This document shows positions 27,488 to 36,326 of a stretch of 64,000 nt of DNA, in pieces (position 1 is the first letter of the stretch; every line of letters begins with the position of its first letter). Position numbers and translations under genes: made by a program. The notes below the pieces were generated by a model that saw nothing but the letters and a program-made list of their open reading frames with translations, had not been told where the DNA came from and did no database searches. This stretch comes from Fontibacillus panacisegetis (GTDB lineage Bacteria > Bacillota > Bacilli > Paenibacillales > Paenibacillaceae), in contig NZ_FNBG01000005.1 of the NCBI RefSeq assembly GCF_900102215.1, forward strand, positions 62,001 through 126,000, given 5' to 3'.

Positions 27488-30400
27488 TTATTTAGTAAAG
27501 GGAACTGCAGATGAAGCAGCAGATTCACCTGAAGCATTGACTGCTGTGACCTGAATATACCCACTGGCAGATTCCGGGGTGAAGGTGAACTGGTTAATTG
27601 AAGGTGAACCGATTCTTGAGAAAACACCGCCTGTTGATTCAAAGAAATAAACGTTGTAATTCAGAACCTGATCCGTGCTTGCGTTAGCGCTCCAAGTAAC
27701 TGTGAGGCTTCCGTTGTCATTCTGAATGCTTACCTGTGAAGGAGCTGCAGGCAGAGTGACCTCGGCTCCCGGATTTGATGGATCCTCCCCTTCACCGGTA
27801 TCTGAGCCGTCTGGAATCGAAGCATTAGATCCAACAGTTGCACTTGGAGAAGATTCTTTACCAGCGACGTCAACGGCTGTAACGTAGTAGGAGTTGCCGG
27901 AACCGGAATCGGAAAATGCGGTTGATTGTCCAATAAGAATTGATTTACCCGTGTATACAAAATCAGTACCATTTCCTGATTTGTACAGACGATATCCTAC
28001 AACATCCTTTTCGCTATTGTTATTAAAGCTGATCGTTACAGATCCATCGGTCGCTGAAAGACTTACATTAGCTGGTGATGCCGGTGCATGACCATCATCA
28101 ACCCGAGGATCGACCTTGGTTGGCGCATCCTCACCTGCATCCTTCGGAAGATAATAGCTGATTGATTTGTGGCCGCCTCTCATCGATGAGAATGCTTTAT
28201 TAAGCTCTTCTATCAATTCCTTGATCGGCTTTTCACGCTTAACTACAACCTTCTCAAGCAGCATATCAGATGGTGTAGATTCCTTCGGAATGTAGTTGAC
28301 ATCCCCGTAAGGAATATATTTCATTCTGACAAGTACATCGTCCGCTTCTTTTGGTACATATTTGGAGTTGAAAATGTCAGTAACTAACTTGCCGGCCTGT
28401 CTGGTCAGATCCGTAGGCAACTTGCCGCTATATCCTGATACGGTTTTTGAAACGATGCCGTCAGGCTTTTCAAATGATGGAGTAACGAACAAATCTCCAA
28501 CATTTTCAGTTACTTCATTCATCACGAGAGCCCAGATCGAACGAGCTCTTGATTTACCTTTATCCGATAGTGTATTTTTTGGCTCCTTGTAGCCGATCCA
28601 TACACCAAGAGTTACGTCAGGAGAGTACCCCATAAACCAGACATCGGCATAATTTTGGGTCGTTCCTGTCTTGCCGACAACAGGTATTTTGCCGTAGTTT
28701 TTAAATGAGCTCTTGATAGATTTGGCTGTTCCGCTAGTTATAACAGTACGCAGCATATCTGTCATAAGGTATGCAGTTTGCTTGGAGAACACCCTCTGCG
28801 GCTTTGCTTCTTGCTTGTAAACCACATTTCCTTTTGAGTCCGTAATTTTTGCGATCATATAGGCATCGTTGAATTCGCCGCCGTTAGCAATTGAGCTGTA
28901 GGCATTTGTTAATTCTTCAACGGTTACGCCGTATTTGAGACCACCAAGCACCCCGGTTTGTGCTCCATAATCCTGCTCATCGATCGTCGTGATTCCAAGC
29001 TTTTTGGTGAAATCCCAAGCCTTCTCGATGCCAAGCGTCTGATTGAACACCTTGAGTGCAGGAATGTTGCGTGATTCGTTAAGAGCAGTACGTGCAGTCA
29101 CAAGGCCCTTGTATCCACCGCTAGAATTGACTGGAATATGGTAGCCCTTTGAATAATCCCTCAAAATGAGAGGGGAATCGTCTATAATACTCGCTGGTTG
29201 AATAAGTCCCTCATCCATAGCCGGTAAATAGGCAGCGATAGGCTTCATAGTTGATCCGGGCTGTCTAACCATTTGAGTAGCGTAATTCATCTGCTCAGTG
29301 TAAAAATCCCGGCCTTCAATCATTCCGAGGATAGCTCCGGTATGATTGTCAATCATCATAGCGGCGACTTGTTCAAGTCCCTTGGTTTCGCTGTAAGGTG
29401 AGAAATTCTCCGCGTTATCTGACACTCTGTGCATTGCGTTGTACACTTTTTTGTCAATGGTTGTGTATACCCGATAACCTCCGGTTAAGAGCTCTTGACG
29501 AGCCTCCTCGATCATTGCGCTATTTTTGGCAAGTTCCTCTTTGGTCATGTCAGGATTGTTAATCATTGCAATAATGAGTGCGCCTTGTCGCTCTGTCTCA
29601 AGCATCAAATAAGGGAATGTTTCATAAGCCTTTTTTGTCTGAGGCGCCAGAGAACCTTTAATATCGAATGCGAGAGCTTCGTTGTATTGAGAGTTGTTGA
29701 TTTTGTTCTCTTCGAGCATTCGCTTCAGTACGAGCTGTTGACGCTTAACGGCACGGTTAAATGCTCCCTCGTTAAACTCTCCCTTACCGTTAAAAGCTGA
29801 ATATGAGGACGGAAGCTGAGGAAGACCAGCCAAATAAGCTGCTTGAGCGATATTTATTTCATCCAGATTTGACTGATTGAAAATTCCTTTGGCTGCAGCC
29901 TTGATTCCGTACACTTGATATCCGTTAGAGCCATTGCCAAATGGTACCTTATTTAAGTAGGCTGTAAGGATTTCGTCTTTGGTTAGAAAGCGTTCCAACC
30001 GCACGGCAAGTAAAATTTCTTTGACTTTACGGTTGTCCGTTTTATCCAGATTCAAAAATACACGGCGTGCCAGCTGCTGGGTTAGGGTGCTGCCGCCGGT
30101 CTGAATGTCTTCCTTAAGCAACCTTTGCTTAACCGCACGCATTGTCCCGGCAAAATCGATTCCGATATGTTCATTGAAATTGTTGTCCTCAATTGCGATG
30201 ACAGCATCAATGACAGATGTGGGTATTTCTTCATAGCTGACAGGGCGTCTATCTTCTTCAGAACGAAGCTGTCCGATAGGCTGCCCATCACGGAAGTATG
30301 CAAATCCAGTAATTTCGTTATAATTGATTTTCTGTTCGATATCGGCACCCGAGCGTACCGGATCGTCCTTGACGATCGAGGAGACGTAGCCGAAAACGGC

Positions 30401-30571
30401 GCCCCCTACAAACAGGATTCCAGCAAAACCGAGCAGAACAAGCCAACCTAATGTCGCCCAAACCCAGCGTCCCTTTCTTTTCTTTGGAACCTTCTGAGCG
30501 TTCTGAGCCGGTTTTTTGCTCCGGGACATTCGTTGATTATCTCCGGAGTTGTTCTCGTTCTCATGAACCAT
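27488..30571 (-). CDS. ponA: Penicillin-binding protein 1A with two FN3 domains
   Basis: Bifunctional peptidoglycan glycosyltransferase/transpeptidase, 1027 aa, single membrane anchor at ~35-60. The transglycosylase block has EDNNFNEHIGIDF and GGSTLTQQLARRVFL. The transpeptidase has the active serine in RQPGSTMKP, SRN in NESRNIPALK, and KTGTTQ. After ~790 the Pro/Ser-rich linker is followed by two fibronectin type III-like domains (NVSLSATDGSVTISF... and SQVSIQNDNGSLTVTW...), which make it longer than the ~914 aa PBP1 of B. subtilis. The ATG at 30569-30571 has AAAGGAGG. The promoter side faces the tyrS T-box. Confidence 0.93.
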   Translation of the reverse strand: MVHENENNSGDNQRMSRSKKPAQNAQKVPKKRKGRWVWATLGWLVLLGFAGILFVGGAVFGYVSSIVKDDPVRSGADIEQKINYNEITGFAYFRDGQPIGQLRSEEDRRPVSYEEIPTSVIDAVIAIEDNNFNEHIGIDFAGTMRAVKQRLLKEDIQTGGSTLTQQLARRVFLNLDKTDNRKVKEILLAVRLERFLTKDEILTAYLNKVPFGNGSNGYQVYGIKAAAKGIFNQSNLDEINIAQAAYLAGLPQLPSSYSAFNGKGEFNEGAFNRAVKRQQLVLKRMLEENKINNSQYNEALAFDIKGSLAPQTKKAYETFPYLMLETERQGALIIAMINNPDMTKEELAKNSAMIEEARQELLTGGYRVYTTIDKKVYNAMHRVSDNAENFSPYSETKGLEQVAAMMIDNHTGAILGMIEGRDFYTEQMNYATQMVRQPGSTMKPIAAYLPAMDEGLIQPASIIDDSPLILRDYSKGYHIPVNSSGGYKGLVTARTALNESRNIPALKVFNQTLGIEKAWDFTKKLGITTIDEQDYGAQTGVLGGLKYGVTVEELTNAYSSIANGGEFNDAYMIAKITDSKGNVVYKQEAKPQRVFSKQTAYLMTDMLRTVITSGTAKSIKSSFKNYGKIPVVGKTGTTQNYADVWFMGYSPDVTLGVWIGYKEPKNTLSDKGKSRARSIWALVMNEVTENVGDLFVTPSFEKPDGIVSKTVSGYSGKLPTDLTRQAGKLVTDIFNSKYVPKEADDVLVRMKYIPYGDVNYIPKESTPSDMLLEKVVVKREKPIKELIEELNKAFSSMRGGHKSISYYLPKDAGEDAPTKVDPRVDDGHAPASPANVSLSATDGSVTISFNNNSEKDVVGYRLYKSGNGTDFVYTGKSILIGQSTAFSDSGSGNSYYVTAVDVAGKESSPSATVGSNASIPDGSDTGEGEDPSNPGAEVTLPAAPSQVSIQNDNGSLTVTWSANASTDQVLNYNVYFFESTGGVFSRIGSPSINQFTFTPESASGYIQVTAVNASGESAASSAVPFTK

Positions 30572-30658
30572 TCGTTATCCTCCTTTATGACAGCAACATT
30601 ATAGCACAAAATTAGTGTTTAGGATGCTTTTTCATCGTTTTTAGACAGGTACCGACGT

Positions 30659-30688
30659 TTGACTTACGAAAAGCGTCTATGATATAAA
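30659..30688 (+). promoter_or_regulatory. Promoter of the tyrS T-box transcript
   Basis: TTGACT (30659-30664) and TATAAA (30683-30688), 18 bases apart, placed just before the leader. Confidence 0.55.
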
Positions 30689-30689
30689 A

Positions 30690-31008
30690 GATCTAATTAT
30701 AAATCGATAAAGGCTTAGAAAGACTTTAGTAGAAGGCGAAATCCCGCTGCGCAGAGAATCGGTGGTTGCTGTAAACCGAATGAGCGAATCGTTTTTGAAT
30801 TACCGTCTGGAGCTGTCCGGGGGAAAGTGCAGATTTTTTCAGGCACAAGTAGCCCGGCACCGGGATAACCGTTATTGTAATGAAGTGAAAGCCGACTTTT
30901 GTCGTAAAATATGCTGATGCAGCATTGACGTTGAATGGCGGTTTTAATTAGGGTGGTAACGCGAGCAACTCCTTCCTCGTCCCTTTGGATGAGAAGGGGT
31001 TTTTTTGT
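30690..31008 (+). ncRNA. Tyr-specific T-box riboswitch leader
   Basis: tRNA-sensing leader. Stem I elements are visible: GCGCAGAGAATCGGTGG, then GAATTACCGTCTGGAGCTG, where the specifier codon is TAC (tyrosine, 30801-30803). The T-box core AGGGTGGTAACGCG is at 30950-30963. The terminator stem AACTCCTTCCTCGTCC / GGATGAGAAGGGGTT is at 30967-31001, with a T run to 31006. Uncharged tRNA-Tyr would pair via the T-box and favour read-through. The downstream gene is a damaged tyrS, so the switch is intact while its target is not. Confidence 0.9.
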
Positions 31009-31047
31009 GTATATCGATAATTATTATTTTAGGGAGGAATCTGATTT

Positions 31048-32060
31048 ATGAAGTGGGATGAACTTACACAAGTCCAGCGTGAAGAAGTAGAGCGGCAGCT
31101 TAAGGTGATCTCTCGAGGAGTCGTAGAAATAGTTCCGGAAGATGAATTGAAACAAAAATTGATGAAATCGGTTTCAAAATTTTAGACCCTGAGAAAACTA
31201 AGGTACATTTCAACTCTGAATGGCTAGCGCCTATGACTTTTGCCGATGTAGTGAAGTTGTCAGCGAAGGTAACTGTGGCGCGTATGCTCGAAAGAGACGA
31301 TTTTACAAAACGCTACCAAGGTGGATTGCCAATTAGTATTCATGAGTTTTTCTATCCGCTAATGCAAGGCATGGACTCTGTAGCGCTTGAGAGTGACATC
31401 GAGCTTGGCGGCACAGATCAGAAATTCAATCTATTGATGGGTAGAACGCTGCAGAAGGAGTACGGAAAAGATACTCAAATCGCGATCACGACACCGATTA
31501 TCGAAGGTCTGGATGGCGTACAGAAGATGAGTAAGAGTCTTGGCAACTATATTGGTATCGATGAAGAGCCGAATGAAATTTACGGTAAAGCGATGTCTGT
31601 GCCTGATGAGCTTATGGTGAAATATTATGAGCTTGTAACTGATTTGTCTAATGAGGAGCTTGAGATTATAGCTCAAGGTATTAAGGAAGGAACGATGCAT
31701 CCACGTGATGCAAAAATGAAGCTAGCATACACTTTGGTGCGTATGTTCCACGGAGTGGAAGCGGCTGAAGCGGCGCAAGAGTACTTCGTAACGGTATTTC
31801 AACAACGCGCTTTGCCTGATGATATTGCGGAGTTTGTACTTCCTGAAGAAGAGTTTGAGGGCGGCAAGATGCGTTTGATCAAATTGTTGACTCTTCTTGA
31901 ATTTGCAGCCTCCAATGGTGAAGCGAGACGCAGCATCCAGCAGGGCGCAGTTAAGCTGAATGAAGAGAAGCTTACAGATCCAAATGCTGAAATCGAAATT
32001 GCCAGTGGGGACATTATTCAAGCAGGTAAACGTAAGTTTGCCAAGCTGCTGAGAAAATAG
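31048..32060 (+). pseudogene. tyrS: Tyrosyl-tRNA synthetase, internally deleted and frameshifted
   Basis: ATG 31048 after GGGAGG gives a normal start (MKWDELTQVQREEVERQL, then [18 protein letters not shown]), but the frame shifts and stops at 31183-31185. A second frame (+2) resumes at ~31158 with [18 protein letters not shown] and runs to 32060 with intact TDQKFN, KMSKS ([10 protein letters not shown]) and a C-terminal S4 domain. About 80 codons between them, including the catalytic HIGH motif and much of the tyrosine pocket, are missing. Only ~337 of ~420 codons remain. It cannot be an active TyrRS. A second synthetase (TyrZ or other) must exist elsewhere, or the assembly is wrong. Confidence 0.9.
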
Positions 32061-32067
32061 TGCATAA

Positions 32068-32106
32068 AAAAACCGACCCAAGTCGAGTAGACTGTGGGTC
32101 GGTTTT
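32068..32106. terminator. Bidirectional terminator after tyrS and rpsD
   Basis: AAACCGACCCA / TGGGTCGGTTT stem with flanking A and T runs between converging genes. Confidence 0.85.
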
Positions 32107-32121
32107 GGAAATATCCTGATC

Positions 32122-32721
32122 TTAACGGTTGTAGAATTCGACGATTTGTTTTTCGTCGATTTCTTGAGACAACTCAGCGCGTTCAGGAAGACGGATGAAC
32201 TTGCCTTCAACTGCGTTATCGTTGAACTCAAGGTAAGCTGGAAGATGTGAGCGGTTTTCCAAAGCTTCTTTCACAGAAGAAAGACCGCGGCTTCTTTCAC
32301 GAAGACCAATTACATCGCCAAGGCTTACACGGTAAGAAGCGATATCCACTTTCTTGCCGTTAACAGTTATGTGACCGTGAGCTACCAATTGACGCGCACC
32401 AGCACGGGAATTAGCAAAACCAAGACGGTATACGAGGTTGTCCAGACGGCTTTCAAGCAGGATCATGAAGTTTTCACCGGCAATACCTGCCATTTTTTGT
32501 GCTCTGTTAAACAATGTGCGGAATTGTTTTTCACCCAAACCGTACATATGGCGCAATTTTTGTTTTTCTTGAAGCTGCATACCATAGTTACTGATTTTTC
32601 TCCGTTGAGTTGGACCATGTTGTCCAGGAGGGAAAGGGCGTTTCAAATCTTTTCCAGTTCCGCTCAAAGAAATGCCAAGGCGGCGGCTGAGTTTAAATTT
32701 AGGACCAGTGTAACGTGCCAT
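32122..32721 (-). CDS. rpsD: 30S ribosomal protein S4
   Basis: Primary 16S rRNA-binding protein of the small subunit and a repressor of its own mRNA in Bacillus. 199 aa; N-terminal [17 protein letters not shown]4 RNA-binding domain at ~90-150 ([30 protein letters not shown]). The ATG at 32719-32721 is preceded by AAAGGAG. As in Bacillus, it stands alone and has a structured leader. Confidence 0.97.
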   Translation of the reverse strand: MARYTGPKFKLSRRLGISLSGTGKDLKRPFPPGQHGPTQRRKISNYGMQLQEKQKLRHMYGLGEKQFRTLFNRAQKMAGIAGENFMILLESRLDNLVYRLGFANSRAGARQLVAHGHITVNGKKVDIASYRVSLGDVIGLRERSRGLSSVKEALENRSHLPAYLEFNDNAVEGKFIRLPERAELSQEIDEKQIVEFYNR

Positions 32722-32724
32722 TGT

Positions 32725-32905
32725 ATAGGTAGACTCCTTTGTAAATATAATTTTGTTGTAGGGTTCTACTTGCGCGGCTTTTGTTTAAATGAACGAAGGA
32801 TAGATAATTATTCGTTCACTGACAAGAAAGTTCAGCCGCTGTCTTGTCAGCAACAAAAACCGAGAGGGTGCTCGCATGCTTTACGCCCCAAAGTTAAGAC
32901 TCTAT
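32725..32905 (-). promoter_or_regulatory. Structured rpsD leader, likely S4 autoregulatory element
   Basis: Read on the minus strand, hairpin CTGACAAG...CTTGTCAG (32843-32850 and 32819-32826) carries AGCGGCT in its loop. This can pair with AGCCGC at 32774-32779, forming a pseudoknot that also spans hairpin TGAACGAA/TTCGTTCA (32811-32818 and 32790-32797). S4 is known to bind a leader pseudoknot in Bacillus. The exact limits and binding are inferred. Confidence 0.6.
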
Positions 32906-33194
32906 CCAGTCTTTATCAACAATAAATTTTAAATGATTTACATCAATAAAGTCAAGTAGAGTTTTTTGTTTGAAAAGAAAGAAAATTGTCGATAGGGCTT
33001 ACGTCCTAAAAAAGCAGGCCAAAATAAATAATTTTTGATGCAAAACAGAAGCGATGATAGTAGAATGAACATATAATACAAGAACGGGACTAGCATTAAC
33101 ATACCTAAGAGTGCAATCTCAACCAGGCATAGTTAGAAGGCTTCGTTAACCATTTCTATCGCTGCATAATAGAAGCAGTGAAAAGGAGCTTTTC
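32906..33194. other. AT-rich intergenic region before the GGDEF gene
   Basis: No gene. A TATAAT box (33073-33078) may be the -10 of the GGDEF gene, but no good -35 is seen. A c-di-GMP aptamer was looked for and not recognised. Confidence 0.4.
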
Positions 33195-35186
33195 ATGGTA
33201 AAACAATCAAGAGATGACCCATTTGTCATCAAGCAGAACAAGAGCTTATCCGAAAATGATGTGCATAGAAAGCTGGATGCTGCAGAAGGGATAAGCTGGT
33301 TGGAAGTAGTGGACATTACAACATATGATTTCCCATATATAAACCATCTTCTTCAGTTAGCTTATGATGATTGGTGCAGCGAGATGCCTTCGCTTCCCGA
33401 ACCATACCATGCGGAATGGTTTATTACTGACCATAAAGGTGAGGTAATTAATCGGGAGCAGCAGCTATCATGGTCTGTAAATGAAGGGGAACGATCTTTT
33501 CTAACAGAAGCGGTTGAATCATGCCTGCTAGAAGGTGAGATTAGCGTTGTTCTGGGTTCTCATGCCGAAGTCTGTATTGCGACTCCGATCTTAACGCGTG
33601 AAAGTCGAGAAACATTTGCTGTATTGGTATGTGTTATTTCCGGAGTGGATGATAGCGTATTATCCTTTGCCAAATTTATGATTAGTTCAGCTGCGAACAG
33701 TTTTCGGACAAGCTTTTATAAACGCTTTGAAACTATATTTGTAACAGATTTGTTAGAGATGGGCAAACAAGCTGAGCGTGAAGAACAGAGGCGATCCATT
33801 CTTTTTCGTGTTGTACAGAGTCTGCATGACAAGATTGACGTTGATTCTGTTTTAACGGAAGTATTTGATATAATCGCAGGTCTTTACCCTGAAGCTCAAA
33901 TTCAATTGCTGATGTCTCAGGATCATCATAGCCGTGACCCAAGAGTGAAATCGCTACAGCTTCACGGTCAGGATCACCTCTGCGTTCGAGCTTTTATGGA
34001 AGGACGTATGCTGCGGCTGGATACGGTCAGCATTCATAAGGAGCCTTCCATAGAGATGGCTGTTCCGCTGATTGGTAAGCAAGGGGTATACGGTGTATTC
34101 CATTTGATTATGAAGAGCACCGAAATCGAGGAAGTTGATTTAGAGCTCGTAAGTATGCTTGCAGGGACTGCCGGTTCAGCATTTGAGAATGCTAAATTGT
34201 ACGAGCAATCCAACTTGCTTGTTACGGAGCTTAGGCTGATTAACGAATTGACTAAACGTCTCAATCAGAGTCTTAGACTCAAAGAGGTGTTTAAGTTTGC
34301 AACGGAAGAGCTGCTGACTATTTTTAAAGCGGAGTACTGCTGTATTACACAAATTGACAAAGAGAGCTCTCACTTTGAAATTATGTCTTGTAACGTTCCG
34401 GCGATGTCCAAAGAATATTATCCAAAAGATTACGGGTTTAGCGGACTTGTATATTCGACGAGAGAACCGATTATTTTGTCCGATTACAAGGCCTATGGTA
34501 AAGTAACCTCTCAACTGATGGAACTGACAGGCTCTCGCTCGCTGATCGTTGCTCCGTTGATTGTACGTGGAGAGGTTAACGGCTCCATTATGCTGGCGCA
34601 TCGCAATGAAAGCTTTTTCTCATACGAGAACTATAAATTGCTGCAAATTTTGTCCCCGCATATCGGTCTTGCGATTGCCAATGCTTCATTGCACGCTGAG
34701 GTTCGCAGGATGGCTAATCGAGATATGCTTACCGAGCTGTACGCGCGTCATTATCTGGATGATTCCATTCAGGAATTCCAGAAGAAGGATGAGGGCGGAG
34801 CGCTCATTATTGTGGATATTGATAAATTCAAGCAGATCAATGATACATTCGGTCATCAGACTGGGGATAAAATATTAAAGCAAGTGTGCTCCATCATCAA
34901 AACCTCGGTTCGTAAAACGGATGTTGCGGCTCGCTGGGGCGGTGAAGAGCTAGCCGTGTATTTACCGGGAGCGAATGTACACAGCGGGTATCAGTTAGCT
35001 GAAATCATTCGCTTACGGGTTGCGATGGAGACAAATCCGTCGGTTACTGTATCATGCGGTATTGCAGAGTGGAATCGCGCTAGTGAGAAGATTAGCGTTG
35101 AATCTCTTTTTTATTCAGCAGATATGGCACTGTACAAGGCTAAGAACAACGGCCGGAATCAAGCCCAAATTAGTTTAAGCAGTTAA
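33195..35186 (+). CDS. GAF-GAF-GGDEF diguanylate cyclase
   Basis: 663 aa predicted c-di-GMP synthase. ATG 33195 follows AAAGGAG. Residues 1-190 contain a GAF-like or unassigned sensory region; ~205-330 and ~350-495 look like two GAF domains; GGDEF spans ~505-660. The active site is GGEEL at ~581-585, with Mg-binding VDIDKFKQINDTFGHQ at ~538. The inhibitory I-site RKTD sits exactly five residues before GGEEL. No membrane segments, so it is cytosolic. It is monocistronic with its own terminator. Confidence 0.92.
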   Translation: MVKQSRDDPFVIKQNKSLSENDVHRKLDAAEGISWLEVVDITTYDFPYINHLLQLAYDDWCSEMPSLPEPYHAEWFITDHKGEVINREQQLSWSVNEGERSFLTEAVESCLLEGEISVVLGSHAEVCIATPILTRESRETFAVLVCVISGVDDSVLSFAKFMISSAANSFRTSFYKRFETIFVTDLLEMGKQAEREEQRRSILFRVVQSLHDKIDVDSVLTEVFDIIAGLYPEAQIQLLMSQDHHSRDPRVKSLQLHGQDHLCVRAFMEGRMLRLDTVSIHKEPSIEMAVPLIGKQGVYGVFHLIMKSTEIEEVDLELVSMLAGTAGSAFENAKLYEQSNLLVTELRLINELTKRLNQSLRLKEVFKFATEELLTIFKAEYCCITQIDKESSHFEIMSCNVPAMSKEYYPKDYGFSGLVYSTREPIILSDYKAYGKVTSQLMELTGSRSLIVAPLIVRGEVNGSIMLAHRNESFFSYENYKLLQILSPHIGLAIANASLHAEVRRMANRDMLTELYARHYLDDSIQEFQKKDEGGALIIVDIDKFKQINDTFGHQTGDKILKQVCSIIKTSVRKTDVAARWGGEELAVYLPGANVHSGYQLAEIIRLRVAMETNPSVTVSCGIAEWNRASEKISVESLFYSADMALYKAKNNGRNQAQISLSS

Positions 35187-35209
35187 TTTTCGAGTTGCAG
35201 AAGCAAGGG

Positions 35210-35242
35210 AAGGGCGTCCTGGAGTTTACAGGCGTCCTTTTT
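35210..35242 (+). terminator. Rho-independent terminator
   Basis: AAGGGCGTCCTG pairs with CAGGCGTCCTT (one bulge, one wobble), then T run. Confidence 0.7.
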
Positions 35243-35349
35243 GCTATGGTGGTATCCAAAGGGTGGTGTGCGTGATTGCATAGATTCTGAATGGGGGGAC
35301 AGCCTACAGCGTAACAGTCGCATTGTAGTTACGGAGGTGCTTTTTGTAC

Positions 35350-36189
35350 ATGAAAATGGGATCTTCTATAAAAATACAGAACATTGTACGTTGGATTCTG
35401 ATCACATCATCTATTTTAGCGTTGATAACGGGCTGTTCTCGAATGGAGACCAGATCACCTGAGGATTGGTTTAATTTTTGTTGGGCAGGATTGGCGGGGA
35501 GTGATGGTCTGACCTTTCATGGTAATGCAGTACTTCTTCGAGGTGAAGAGTTAATTGCTGAAGGGAATGTAAGCTATTCTGGACAATTAAGAGATCATCA
35601 TGAATTGGCAATGAAATCTTTATTACCTGGTACACGTATAAATAAAGTAAACGAAGCAGGTAACGAAATTAAGCTGCGTTGGGAGGACGGAAGCTGGAGC
35701 CTTAAGTCAAATGAGAATGATACCACTGCACAGGCGGCTGGGTTGGCTCGAATGAATCCGTTAGATCAATTAGAAGAAATTAAAAACGCGAGGAAAAATA
35801 TTAAGCTAGAGAATGCTTCAGCCAGGGGGACCAAGGTGCTTCGTATTGAGATTGATCCGGCGGACGCCAAAGAACAGTTACAGAACAAGCTTGTAATGGA
35901 AATGGAGAATTTAAGAAACAAGTGGCAACGGAACATATCAAAATTACAGTCGGATCGCCGTTCACAGGTAAGTAAAGATGTAGAGGCACATTGGAGTACA
36001 GGAAAAGAGCAGCTTATCCGTATGCTGGATCAGGCTGATGCTAAAGTAACTTATCATTTAACAATTGATCGAAACAGCGGTTTGCCTATACGATTAACAT
36101 CAGAAACACGGCTCGATTATCCCAATATACGAGGCATCAACGAACATGAGGTGCTATTAAGTGACAATAGATTTGTCGATTACCAGTAA
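35350..36189 (+). CDS. Putative lipoprotein (TcaA/YckD-like size) of unknown function
   Basis: 279 aa from ATG 35350; GGAGGTG at 35333 also serves TTG 35344. The signal peptide ends in lipobox ITGC (C29). The mature part is charged and helical between ~125 and 230 (DQLEEIKNARKNIKLEN..., then EMENLRNKWQRNISKLQSD) with a C-terminal beta segment (AKVTYHLTIDRNSGLPIRLTSETRLDY). No known domain was recognised. Exported and membrane-anchored by inference. Confidence 0.7.
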   Translation: MKMGSSIKIQNIVRWILITSSILALITGCSRMETRSPEDWFNFCWAGLAGSDGLTFHGNAVLLRGEELIAEGNVSYSGQLRDHHELAMKSLLPGTRINKVNEAGNEIKLRWEDGSWSLKSNENDTTAQAAGLARMNPLDQLEEIKNARKNIKLENASARGTKVLRIEIDPADAKEQLQNKLVMEMENLRNKWQRNISKLQSDRRSQVSKDVEAHWSTGKEQLIRMLDQADAKVTYHLTIDRNSGLPIRLTSETRLDYPNIRGINEHEVLLSDNRFVDYQ

Positions 36190-36326
36190 TTTCAAGGTGT
36201 AAGGCTGACTTCCGTTGAACAGCGTGATACAATAGGATATGAAAAAATTAACCATCGTTCAACTGCGAATGTTGCTTTATAAACATGATGGCAAGTTCGC
36301 AACTTTTTGAGGAGGCGTAATTGTTT

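Noticed and set aside
31048-32060. tyrS damage as a simple single-base sequencing error
   Set aside because: The downstream frame resumes at residue ~120, so ~80 codons are absent as well as the frame being shifted. A base error cannot remove them; only a larger deletion or misassembly can.
32906-33194. c-di-GMP riboswitch before the GGDEF gene
   Set aside because: No GEMM-like core (paired GGCAAACC and GGGACGCAAAGCC elements) was found.
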